Below are positions 35,593-47,000 of a DNA stretch of 64,000 nucleotides, one piece after another; within the stretch, counting starts at the first letter, position 1; the number at the start of each line of letters is the position of its first letter. The notes beneath the pieces are model-generated. The model saw nothing but the letters and a program-made list of their open reading frames with translations. It ran no database searches and had not been told where the DNA came from. The stretch spans positions 342,676,307 to 342,740,306 of the forward strand of contig CM022299.1 in NCBI GenBank assembly GCA_011799875.1, written 5' to 3'. This stretch comes from Thinopyrum elongatum (Eukaryota; Streptophyta; Magnoliopsida; Poales; Poaceae). The position numbers were made by a program, and so were the translations under genes.

Positions 35593-36168
35593 TCACGCCC
35601 TAGTGTGCGGGTCACCAACCGACGTGTGAGGAGCAGCGGCATTGGCGGCGAGCTCAATGTGCTTCTGAACAATGCCATCCAAGGTTGCCCTGCGGTCCAA
35701 GAAGGCCAACGTCCTATCGTCCTCCTCTTGCACGTAGTAGTCCTTGTGGACGATTTGCGCGTAGACGTGGGTGATTATGTCGATGGTGTCTTGCTGCGCC
35801 AGGCACTGCGCGGCGAGCGCGACCTCGAGGTGGACATTCTCTGATGCGACGGCGGGCAGTCGCAGGGCCACCAGTGCGTCGAAGAGGTTGTCACCATAGA
35901 GGCCGTTGAGGGTGGCGGGCATCGCAGAGCCTGGGCGCGTGGGCTGGAGGCGTACGTCAAGGTCGTCCGTGAGCTTCTTGATGACGGTGAACTTGTCGAG
36001 GAAGCCGACGAGGACCTCGTCGAACAAGGAGACAAAGCTATCGTCCAAGAGGCCTCTCGCCCTGGCTGCCTCAAGCACGAGCTGGAGACGTTCCTTGGTG
36101 CCGGGCCGCAGGCCGGCATCGTGGACCATCTGGCACAGCCGGCTGATGCTCGCGCTCATCGCCTCCAT
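35593..36168 (-). CDS. Intact hypothetical protein (191 aa)
   Basis: Uninterrupted frame from ATG 36,168 (MEAMSASISRLCQMVHDAGL) to the stop at 35,593, GC-rich in third positions like a grass nuclear gene. It appears all-helical: LQLVLEAARARGLLDDSFVS, LFDEVLVGFLDKFTVIKKLT, HLEVALAAQCLAQQDTIDII, then DRTLAFLDRRATLDGIVQKH and a loose tail. No signal peptide, membrane segment or known motif is seen and I do not recognise the family. A TATA box lies 105 bp upstream. It sits between two decayed host genes in the CACTA cargo, yet carries no lesion, so it may be recent or selected. Confidence 0.6.
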   Translation of the reverse strand: MEAMSASISRLCQMVHDAGLRPGTKERLQLVLEAARARGLLDDSFVSLFDEVLVGFLDKFTVIKKLTDDLDVRLQPTRPGSAMPATLNGLYGDNLFDALVALRLPAVASENVHLEVALAAQCLAQQDTIDIITHVYAQIVHKDYYVQEEDDRTLAFLDRRATLDGIVQKHIELAANAAAPHTSVGDPHTRA

Positions 36169-36270
36169 GGGTCTAGCTTCTAGTCAACTGATCTTGCGAT
36201 TGGAGTGATCACTCTTGCCCTTGGTTAGGGTGCGTAGGTGCGTAGGATTTCGTAGATTGGACTGGCGGGG

Positions 36271-36282
36271 AGCCTTTATATG
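36271..36282 (-). promoter_or_regulatory. TATA box of the 191-aa gene
   Basis: CATATAAAGGCT on the minus strand, about 105 bp before the start codon and followed by a C-rich leader. Spacing suits a short 5' UTR. Confidence 0.5.
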
Positions 36283-36506
36283 AGAAGTGCATAATGCATT
36301 GCATTCACGTGTGTGTTGGCCATCTACTCCTCGGCCCTCCCTCTGTGCCGGTGCAGTATAGTCATCTCACCGAGACCAAGTTGGGGCAAAACGAGAGAAC
36401 TTTGATGTTTACTGGTTTATTGGTCCCCTTTGCATTTTGCGCCAAGTTTTGACCTTTGATTTAACTAATAAAATGTTAATGCATGTAACCAAAATAGTTG
36501 TGCTAA

Positions 36507-36818
36507 GGTCCTTCCCAGTGCTCCATGGTGGACAGGTGCTAAGCATGCCACATAGGCAAAAAAATGACATGGCACAGTAATTAAGGAGGAGAGAGCACTT
36601 TGGTGACCCCAGGAAGAACCAATGCCAAGCACGTGAACCTAGGCAAATCACTTAAATGAAAGAAGTTGGCCAATGCATGGAAGAGTTTAGGTGCTAAATC
36701 ATTAAATACAGTGAGCTTAGCAACAACAAGTTAAGCACCTATGCATTGGTGAGTTGAGTTGCTAAGCTATTTAATGCACTTAGCACCTCTTCTAAGCACC
36801 TTTGCATTGGAAGAGGTC
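36507..36818. mobile_element. Tourist/Harbinger-type MITE (312 bp)
   Basis: Flanked by TAA on both sides (36,504-36,506; 36,819-36,821). The ends GGTCCTTCCCAGTGCTCC and GCATTGGAAGAGGTC are imperfect inverted repeats, and the interior has repeated TTAGCACCT/AGGTGCTAA blocks. Confidence 0.65.
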
Positions 36819-36821
36819 TAA

Positions 36822-38024
36822 GTAGTCTCAAGTCATTGAATGCATACGCACCCCACATCTCCTATTGGGTGATTTCTTTTTTCATGGCAAAAAACAGGGA
36901 ATGAGGTGGGTAGTTAATGCACCGCGCCTAAAAGTTTTGGGATTATTTGGTTTTCGTAACGTGACTAATGCACCAGTACGGAGGGAGTACAATAGTAGTC
37001 TTTGATTGCAATTTTTTGTTGGTAGCTTACCAAGCTGAGCGCTCGGTGAGTACAATAGTAGTCTGATTGATGAGACTTCAGATTTGAGCCATCTACCGGA
37101 AGGGAGAGTGTATAATATCATCGGGAACTACGTTCAAAACTGAATAAAACAATACTCCATGTATTTATTTACAGAGGGAGTAGTATATTTTTTGTGACAT
37201 GCATTACTAGATATTGCTAGTCAAATACTAAATCCAGACGGACGTGGTAGTACTACTAAATCCAGACGGTGGTGCTAGACTAGTAGTAGTACTACCAATG
37301 TAGTACTAGTACTGTACTACCCGTTGGTCAAATTATTCCTCACAGTGAAGTGACAAGACCCTGCGCCGGAGATGACACCTGAGTGTAGGCGCCGTGTTCG
37401 GCATACCAAAGTCAGCCTCACCATGTGCAGTCACTATCATCATGGCTGTAGAGCTAGCCTGCTTACAACTAGCCGTGTTCGACATAATTTCCCGTGCGTT
37501 GCCACGAGTATCTCTACTCTTTTCTTATACGAGTAAGATGCCCGTGCATTGCACGGAACACCAAGATTGGGGGTGGACGGCGCTGGCAGCGGCCATCGCG
37601 CCAGATTGTTCCATGGCTTTCTAGATGTGGTGGGGAGGAGATAAGGCTGATTGTGAGAGACAAGGAGTTGTGTGTAAATAGGGAACAAGTGCGGGCATCT
37701 TTTTGCAAAACTGCAAAAGTTTGCTTTGTATGCGTCAGATCTAGATCCGACGGCTATTGGTGAAAGATGGCAGGCACACCATCATCACCAACTCAGGACC
37801 TCTTTGATTCATAGGATTTTGAAAACGCAGGAATAGGACACGACAATATTACAAGTTTCAAACTGATATTACAAATGTTAGGAGTAATGCCGCACCTACG
37901 AAGAGGGAATTATTAGGAAGTTTACGTAAGAACTTCCGTTACTTTAGGTGGATGCAGCATTATCATACAAACTAAAATCCACCGCCCTGACAAGTCACTA
38001 ATGGGCAAATAAATTTTTGAGTCT
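36822..38024. other. Non-coding DNA with MITE fragments
   Basis: Contains Stowaway-like ends (GGAGGGAGTA near 36,980 and 37,174) and a duplicated GAGTACAATAGTAGTCT (36,985 and 37,048). GTGCGTTGCCACG / GTGCATTGCACGG motifs lie near 37,494-37,557. No gene seen. Confidence 0.4.
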
Positions 38025-40621
38025 CTAGCGACTTGATGTTTCAAAAACAAATTCAGCTTCTGCGGAGACTTTGTCATTTAGGCTTAGACGCTTGCGGTGA
38101 TCAGCAAGCCATTCATTGTTGCGCCAGAGAACGCCAAACCTTATTACCTTGAGCACACTTGCCTCCAGAATGAACCTGGCCAATTTAATCTCAGATGTGC
38201 TACCTCGGTAGTCGATCAAATCAATTTCTGTAAGATGGAGATCAAGGCATTCGATGAGATTGTTATAGTGCAGCACATTTTTCACTTTCGGGTCTTTTTT
38301 TATCTGCAAAAGAAGAGAACATATTAGAGCAGCTGGCTGTAATTTTTTTTTTGAAATGGAAGCAAAAGATTTGCCTCATTCATTAAATAAGAGAGAAGAG
38401 TTTTAGAGTGTTACAAATGACCCACACGCCCAGCATGGCAACTACTCACGCACAAGAATACACCCCAGTTTTTTAGCGCCCGCGAGAACCCAAAGCTTGA
38501 CGTCGTTGATGATAGCACAGCGAAGGACCGGAGGCGGTGCGCTTTTGCATCGGAAGACTTGCCGTGTCATCAAGAGGTACCAATATCATTCGCTCATACG
38601 ATAGGGTTGGCTCTAAGGCTAGTGATATTTTTTTCTCTCTCTCTCTCTTTCTCTTTCCTCTCATTTACCTAGGAGCACATGAAGATCTTGGGCATTTGTT
38701 GCCTTCCACTATGTGGCCGATGCCATCTTTCTCAAAAGTATGCCACATAATACGCATCGATGTCAAATCAAAAGATTTTGGCACCGCTCTAGCGATGTGA
38801 GAGAGTTGGCACCGCTGTGCACACAGACCCACATGTATAAACAAATCAATCAAACCAACTACACCAGCCTCTCACTCTCCCAAACAAGTGTTTTTTTATT
38901 GCCTCAGTCCTTTCCCTCTCCCACGCAAGTGTTTTTTCATTGCGTGAGTTAATTTGGCATCGAAGCAAAGTAGGTGATCTAGATTGGGGCACCAGGTGAG
39001 CAATGGAGGGGCATCGATGCCAAATGCATCACAAGTGAATTTGGCACGTGTTTTGGCCTACATAGTGGAGGGCCGTTATAGCCCACTTTTGTACTAACTC
39101 GTATTTAGTGTAAAATTTTGACCATAGATTTACCTAAGAAAATGCCAATGCATGTCACCAAAAATTATACAATTTGAAATTATGTTCAACTACGAATCCA
39201 ACAATATAATTTTTAGTGACATGCATTAACATTTTGTCAGTTAAATCTATGGTCAAATTTTGATACTACAAAATAGGAAGAGTAAACCAGGACGGAGGTA
39301 GTACTTGCTCTTAGGGTAACCATAGAGTTACTAGTCTAAGTTACTTGCCACTATGACTAGCCTAGGCTACTTGTAGTACAACAAAAAAAGATACAGGTGA
39401 TCATGTGAGAAAAAATACTAAAAACATTTCTTTCGGTGCAGTGCGTAGATGCAGTTTTGAACACTACACTTGTCATCGTAATTTGGGAAAATTACGAAAA
39501 AATTGAGCTACGTTGTGATTACCGTTTACTAATAGGAAAGAAGTTTCACCTTGATGAGTAGCTTCTCCGTGCACGAAAAGCATGTAAGGAATCCAACAAC
39601 TTGATCCAATTGGGGCCGATAGATTTTATTGCCAAGATCTTCACTGTGCGCACAGACTGGGTCAAGCTTGTGGGAATCATTTTCTGGATGACAGTCGTAA
39701 ATACATCAAGAAGAAATTTAAAAATGTGAATTTCAAGAAGACGGAGAAGAAGATGAGTGTTGTACCTAAACGATTACGGTTCCAATAAAGAGTTCAAAGA
39801 ATTTGGCAGACGAGTACACCAATGCTGTCAATTTTGGCGCGTCAATGACCCTGATTTTTGTTGCACCTTCTAGATCAGATACAAGCAATCTCTCAAGGAA
39901 AGGCACATTCTCAATGATCTCTTCCCAATTGATGTCTTGTTGCGGGGCCAGCAAGACACATAAATCCATCGGAGATTCATCGAGGCGATGTGGAGGCTAA
40001 TGAACCCATGGATCTGTCAAAGACGAAGGTACTCGAGCGTAGTACAGCTGCGGAGCAGGTGCTTCATAGCCTTCTTCGAGATGCCAACGTCGAAGAGGTC
40101 GAGCTGCTTGAGTTGAGGGAGAAGAAGGCGGGCGCGGCATTAATCTGGGGAAAATAGCAGGAGCTGAAGCTGGCGCAGCGCAGCGTTGGCGTGAGGCGAA
40201 GCACGGACGGCGGCAGAGAGCGAAATCATCCAGCTTCAAACCTGAGCTCCTCGAGCTGATCTAGGGCGGGGGATAAGAACCACTCGTCGAACTTGGCTTG
40301 GACCTTGCAGTTGGTACTAAACATGCGGATGTCAAGGCGTCTGGCTGGCCCAGGGTGCGATGAAAGGATCTTGGAGACTGCGGCCATGCGTTTGCAATCC
40401 CCGTCGCAGAGGCAGCTGTCGACGGTGAGGTTGAGGGGGACGCGGCGCCAGAGGGGGCGCCAGCGTCGGGAGAGCAGGGTGGTCTGCACGACAGATTTGG
40501 TGGGGAGGAGGCCGATGATGACAAGTAGCATGTCGTCGGGGAGGCTGCTGATGAAGTCCAGGCTCGCCGGATGCGGTTTTGGCTCGAGCCGCCTCCGCTT
40601 GATGGCTGCCTCGCCGTCCAT
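38025..40621 (-). pseudogene. F-box/LRR/FBD gene, three exons, broken
   Basis: ATG at 40,621. The F-box DFISSLPDDMLLVIIGLLPT ... LLSRRWRPLWRRVPLNL is clear, and such proteins act as substrate receptors of SCF ubiquitin ligases. LRR-like parts follow (LRCASFSSCYFPQ, LPQLKQLDLFDVGISKKAMK, ENVPFLERLLVSDLEGATKI), broken by a TGA after ELRFEAG (about 40,229), a frameshift near 40,125, a TGA near 40,022, another shift, and a TAG at the exon 1 end (39,766). Exon 2 (39,683-39,550) and exon 3 (38,303-38,025) have GT-AG borders. Exon 3 encodes the FBD-type end NVLHYNNLIECLDLHLTEID ... EAEFVFETSSR. A MITE lies in the second intron. Cargo of the CACTA element. Confidence 0.85.
39085..39303. mobile_element. 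MITE in the second intron of the F-box pseudogene
   Basis: Long inverted repeats TTTTGACCATAGATTTACCT and ATCTATGGTCAAATTTTGAT. The right end has the Stowaway-like GGACGGAGGTAGTA. The left border is approximate. Confidence 0.6.
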
Positions 40622-41047
40622 CTCAGCTGGCAGCGACGCCGGTATACATGTGTGCTGGTGTGTATTGTGTGCTGGGTGTGCGCGAGTGCGTCCTTGTGTG
40701 CATGCCGCCGCGCAGTGGTGAAGTGTGCGCGAGTGCGTCCTTCACGCAGAAGAAGTGTGCCCTCAATTTACTAGCTTGCGGGGTGCTACCCCGAGTGGTT
40801 TCAACTTTGTTTACTTCACCGTGTGTCAGATGGGCCTCTAGTTTACTTATTTTCACCCACTGCCACATGGGCCAGCACACGAAGATAGAGAACACGAGCT
40901 GACAAGGCAGCATGTGGACTATTTGACCGGTCAATTAAACAATATACGGAGCTATACGCTGACACTGTGACCATATAATCCCTCGGTATAGAGAGTTCGA
41001 GTGAGAGGGGAGGCCCGTGAGAGATAGTAGAGAGAGAGAAAGAGCTA

Positions 41048-41293
41048 CTTCCTCCGTTCGATAATGTAGTGCCTATATTTTTTAATGTCAAACTTTTGAA
41101 ACTTTGACCAAGTTTATAAAGAAATTACTTATATCTACAATACCAAAGATAAATGATAGTATGAAGTAAGTACATGTTGTGATGAATCCAATGATCGTTC
41201 CAGATGTAAATGTTTTTCTCCACATATACCTGGTCAAACTTTTCTGAGGTTTGACTTTTCAAAACATCCATATGCTTATGGACGTGAGAGAGT
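41048..41293. mobile_element. Stowaway/Mariner-type MITE remnant
   Basis: Starts CTTCCTCCGTTCGATAATGT and contains TGTCAAACTTTTGAAACTTT on the left and GGTCAAACTTTTCTGAGG on the right. A second truncated piece of it recurs near 41,880-41,990 because it lies at the edge of the following tandem duplication. Confidence 0.55.
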
Positions 41294-42470
41294 ACCTAAC
41301 TAGAGAGAGAGAGAGAGTGTGTGTGTGAAATAGAAATAGTGAGTGAAAAAAGTGTGTGTGTGTGTGTGTGAAAGAGACATGGACAACACACGATAAAGTA
41401 GAGAAAAAGCATGTGTGTCTTATGCAAACATATCACACATGCATCTTCGATAGCGGAAGCGAGGTGAGGAGATAGTGTGTGGTTGTTTGCAACCGAGAGA
41501 GAAAGACCCCTAGCACGTGGCCAAGAGAGGTCTGACAAACAAGGGAGAGAGGTTGAGAGAGACGTATGGAGAAAATGCAGACATGGGGAGGAGAGAGTGT
41601 ATGTTTGTGACAGAGAGATCCCCTGGAGATCGTGATGGGACTACATGGGTGGGAGATCGAGTGACAAGGTGTATGAGTGATAGAAGATACCCCGAGAGAT
41701 ATCGAGATAGACGTATGGATGGAAGGAGACAATACGTGTGTTCCTGATGGCTAGTGAGAGATAGTCATACTTAGGGGGGGAGTGCATGCGCCTATGATGG
41801 AGTAAGGGATTATGGTACTTAGGGGGGTGCGTGTCACATAGAGAGAGAACAAGGGCGGAGAGTGGATGAATCTAATGATATATGTTTGCCGTTCTAGATG
41901 TAAATGTTTTTCTCCACGTACATGGTCAAACTTTGTGATGTTTGACTTTTCAATAAATCTATATGCTATGACCAAAGAGAGTGCCTAAGTCGAGAGAGAT
42001 CAAGTGCGTGTGAAGGAGAATGAGTGAGTGTGCAAAAAGAGTGTGTGTGTGAAAGAGAAAGGGACAACAAACGATAAATTAGAGAGAGAGAGAGTGTGTG
42101 TTTGTTTCTTATGCAAACATATCACGCATGCATCTCCGAGATAGAAAAGCGAGGTGAGGAGATACACGAAGATAGCTAGTGTGTGATTGTTTGCAACGGA
42201 GAGAGACACCCCTATAGCACATGTCCAATAGAGGTCTGGCCAACAAGGGACAAAGGTCGAGAGGGACGCATGGAGAAGATGGACGCATGGGGAGGGAGAG
42301 AGGGTGTGTTTGTGATAGAGAGATCCCCTTGAGATCGTGAGGGGACTATATGGGTGGGAGATCGAGGGACGAGGTGCGTGTGCGATAGAAAGATGCCCCG
42401 AGAGAAATCGAGATAGACCATGCACATGTTTGTGATGGAGACTAAGAATTAGCTAGTCATATACATATAG
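41180..42470. repeat. GA/GT-rich tandem duplication, offset about 0.7 kb
   Basis: Blocks such as TTATGCAAACATATCAC, GAGATCCCCTGGAGATCGTG and GTTGTTTGCAACCGAGAGAG recur in order in the second copy. Flanking low-complexity GAGAGAG and GTGTGTG runs extend to about 42,940. The open frames here are low-complexity artefacts. Confidence 0.7.
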
Positions 42471-44001
42471 GGGGGACTGCGTGTGCCTACAATTGAGTGA
42501 GAGACCATCATTCTTGGCTAGGCGTGAGATTGTGTGTGTGTGTGTGCGTGTGATATGGAGAGAGAGAGTTTTAGATGGGTCTATCGAGTGCGAGTGAGAT
42601 ATGCATGTGTATGTGTGACCCAGGGAGATGGAGAGTTTGAGAGAGAGGGAAGAGCTCCGAGACCGCAGAGTGGTGCCTGAGAGAGTTATGGGCAATGAGC
42701 CAGGGAATTTGTGTGCGTACGATGAGTGCACCCAAGATATTTAGCTTGGACTAGAGAATCATACATAGTGTGTGAGAGAGACCTATACATGGAGTGTGCA
42801 TGCGAACTAGAAAGACCCCCCCACACAGAGAGAGAGATAGAGAGAGAGGGAGAGGGACCAACAAGGTTTGTGTTTGGATGCGTGCAATAGAATTGAAGAT
42901 TGTCGGCGAGAGAGAGAGCAGGAGTTCGGGAGAGGGGGAGCTCGCGTTTTATGCATCAAAGACTGATATAAACCATGTTTCGATATAAACTTGCATTCAA
43001 ATATTTGAATTGGAGAACATGTCTGCAATCCACACATGAACGGAGATATGCGTATCAAACAAGTTCATTAATTTGACTTTCAACATGTTCATGGAGTACT
43101 ATAATACTGTACAACATGCTACTCGATTGAGGTGTTCAATTTTGGATTTAGTTCACTATTTTGTCCTGGTGAACGAGATATTTCATTGAATTGAGATATT
43201 TCATTTTGGGTTTGATTCCCATTTTTGAGTGGGTCAACTATTTGTCATATAGTAAATCGTTAGCAACGAGCATGTAAAAACACATTAGTCCTGAGCATCA
43301 TCTCTCCATCTAAAAAAGAAGTGGCAAGCTAATATTTCAAAATTTGATTCGCATTCACTTGGTAAGGTAGACGTGGATGCTCGTTCTCCTAAAATTTGAA
43401 CGAACCGCTAAACACCCTATGCTCGGTGGAATTCGCCCGAGCAAATAAATGGGAGACGCAAAATTACCGGCCTATGTGGGACACGCATCAATTGGCCCGT
43501 TGTACATCGAGGGTAGGCTCGTAACTTCGTCCAAGCTCGCCTTCTCCTCGGCCGAAATGACACGTGCCGAATAATTCATAAACCATGGGCGGCAAAACAC
43601 CCTCTCCTCGCCCGAAATCGCTCGCGCCGACTATTTCAAAACACGCCCTCCTCGCCCGAAATCGCTCGCGCCCACTATTTCAAAACACGCCCTCCTCGCC
43701 TGAAATCGCTTGCGCCCACTATTTTAAAACACGCCCTCCTCGCCCGAAATCGCTCGCGCCCACTATTTGGGAGAAGCAAAGTTACTCTACTATCCTCGAC
43801 CCTCAGTACACATACCCAAGCCCAGAAGCCTAAAGGCAGGGGTAGAACTGTAACTCCCCCCCACATTTCAGACAAATGCGTCCGTAAGACATGGTTCCCC
43901 CTCCCAATTCCACATTCATACCTCGTGGGCGCCAAATCACCTTCTCCCCGGAAGCTCCCTTCTCCCCCACCGCACCAAATTCACCACCGCCCTCCTCCTC
44001 A
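42471..44001. other. Low-complexity DNA and upstream region of the split gene
   Basis: GA-rich to about 42,940, then AT-rich unassigned sequence. From 43,400 it is GC-rich, likely the promoter and leader region of the gene at 44,002, and holds the minisatellite described separately. Confidence 0.4.
43590..43775. repeat. Minisatellite, units of about 42-43 bp
   Basis: Four to five units of CTCGCCCGAAATCGCTCGCG followed by CCCACTATTTCAAAACACGC. Located about 300 bp before the start codon of the split gene, so possibly in its promoter. Confidence 0.75.
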
Positions 44002-47000
44002 ATGCCGGAGACGCTGTCCGTTTGTCGTCGTGCACTGGACCGTGTGCCTCTTGTTCCGTGCTGTCGGAGCTGCCTCGACGACGGCCGCGTGCACCGTACC
44101 GGAGCCGATTCACCCCCGCCATTGTGCACGACGACGGAGTGGCTCCAACTTCGGATGCGTCCAGGGCCCCAACGCTGCTTCCCCGTAGCCGTTGACCGTC
44201 GCGACATCTCTGCTTTCCTGCCGCCGGTAGCCACCGCAACCGCGCCGGCCTCACCGACTCGGCAGCTGGAGCTGCCTACTTCACCGGGCCGCAAGATAGG
44301 TCGTACACTCATCTCAAATCACTTTATTTAGGCGTCAGTTGTCTGAATTTTTATTCTGGGCCAATCGATTACCAATGGGAAGTAGCACCCCTCAAGGCGG
44401 CGGAGCTCCTAGGCTACCGGTTGGCTGGTGTCTAACGTAAGGGTGCGGGGGCGCAAGTTCGCCGCGGAAGCAACGCTTAGATGGCTATCTTAGAGTTGCG
44501 TGGGTTGAAGGTACTGCTACCGCTGGATCTGTATGACGTCAAGTCTTTGTGGATTGGCCGGGGCGGCGCAACCACGGCAGTGCGGTGGGGCGGGGAGCAG
44601 GGTTTTGGTCGGAGCTCTCGCGGCCACGGACGGCGGAGGCAGGCTGCTCTGCCGGTGGTCGCTGGCTCTTCGGGGAAGATTCTGAACAGTGTCAGCCGGG
44701 AGGCACAAGACGGCCATCAAGCCATCCGGCGTAGATCGAACAGTACCAAAATAAAATAAAATTGTGTGACCCCAATTTAGTCTTCAGTCAACAGACGTGT
44801 GACCACTCTCGTACCTTACTGTTGATCTCTTAGGGTATTTCTTTAGATCAGAGATATGTGTCGTTCTTAACATTATGCGTTTTCTGCATCTTCAGCCACA
44901 CCGTCTTCCTTCTCACCGCAGCTGCTCCAACAAGGGAAACATACACCAGAAGGGAGCTATAGTCCCCACTCAACAGTTCCCTGCATCGAATGCGTGTGCC
45001 CGACATGGACAGCCACAACAACTGCAGGGCCATCGACAAGTCAGCACATGATGCTCACTCCTATGGATGGCGGCCAGATAGGTTGTACCCTCATCTTACT
45101 TGTGTGCAACATTTATGGCTTTGTTATTCATCTAAGCATGGAAAATAGATTATCACATTTCACTGTATATTCATGCTAATCTCTTACGGGTCTTGTTCAG
45201 GAGTTAACGCTGTTCCATAGTTCAGCTAAGAGACTTGTTCTTTAGGTAACGTTGTTCCATAGTTATCATCCATCAGCCAATGCTATCCCACAGGCTGGTG
45301 ATTATAGTATTATACCACTTCTAGTATTACCTATGTTGTTCTTTAATACTTTTGTGTGCCATCTAGTTAATCTCGAGTACAAATGATACATATTCTGTAG
45401 CTTTCAACTGTGTTCTCCCTTTAGTTTTTGAGACCTGTTGCTGCTAGTTAACCCCAGTCCTACTATTTATGTCGTCTCCTACAGGCACTCATTACATAAA
45501 TCTAACTACTAGTTGTCTTCCATGCATGTCAGATATAATTGCACACACTGATATATCCACAAGAACCTCACGGAGCAATGTAACGGCCAACAAACTTGAC
45601 GTCAATGATACCCAATATGATGGAACATGTAAAGGCAGTTCTTCAGAAGACTTGCAGAAAGATGATGAATCCTATTCACCCCACAAGGTCCTTGCTCTAA
45701 CTTGGCCCGTGATATGGGTACAGCATGCATATAATGTCCTGGAGTGCATCTACTCTATTGGAATGCCATGTGCTTAGCCTGCTGATCATGCATGTAAATA
45801 TGTCATACCTTGCTGTTTTTCAGTACCTATTCCATTCATGATAACATGTTTTCAAATTCAAGTACTGTCATTCTACTCTATCGCAATGCCATCTGCTTAG
45901 TTTGAATATCATGCTTCTAAATATCTTATGCATTGTTATTCATCAGTATGTACTTCATAAGTCTACCATACCATGTTTTTTTACATTGAAGTGTTGTTCT
46001 AGTGGTCTGTTGCAATGCCATCTTAGTTTCCCAATCATACACGCATATGTTGCCTTAGTGTTTTTCTGTATGTATTCCGCTAGCATACAGTTTTACATTC
46101 AACTAGTGTTTTTTACTCTGTTGTCCTGTCGTATCCCTAGCTCTTACATCATACTCCCTCCGTCCAGATTACATGTCGCAAAAATGGATAAAAATGGATG
46201 TATCTAGAACTGAAATACGCCTAGACCCATCCATTTATTTCTGGATGGAGGGAATACATGTCAATATGTCATGCCTTTCTATTCTTCAGTACCTATTCCA
46301 TCTCTCTGCTGTAGCATATTTTATAATTGAAGCACCATTCTTCTATATAAGGCATGCAAGGGGAAGACGGCTATGTTAGAATCTGAAGGGTTACAAACAA
46401 GGTCTTTGCAAAAGATCCAAATGCCAGGAGATAGTAAACCAACTCCAGTGTTCATAGATACTGCTCCAGCACAGAGAAACCCAACTCCTACTGATAATAA
46501 GCAGATTCCAGTGGCCAAAGAACTAGTCCGCTCCAGTCCAGCAAAAATATGTCAACTCCATTCTAAGAGGCATGTGCGTATCCTCGCATCATGAATTTTT
46601 ATAGCATTCTGATCATATTTTCTACATGTTTCTTACCCATCTCTCTTTTAGAAAATAAGCTTAAAGGATAGAAGACTTTCTGCACTGGGATCATATTCGA
46701 GGAAAGTATCTTGCGGGAATTCTTTGTGCTCCAATGCTGATGTAAGTACCTGTTGTATATCACTATATTTTTACATCAGCATGTATTTTGTTAAACGGCG
46801 TGAATCCAACCTTTATCTGATCTAAATTTAGTTGTAGCAAAATGTATAATTAAAGGCGACAATGTTGATTTTTGTAAGGAAAACTACCTGGTAGTTTTGC
46901 ATACCGAGCTGCATGAGTGTACTATCTCATATCATGCACATTACTGAATTGTAGTGCTGTTCTAGTTGCCCATTCATTCATTGTGTCAATGTTGCTTTCG

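Noticed and set aside
41296..42731. His/Ser/Thr-rich frames on the minus strand
   Set aside because: Low-complexity GA/GT repeats; no start context, domain or conserved frame between the two tandem copies.
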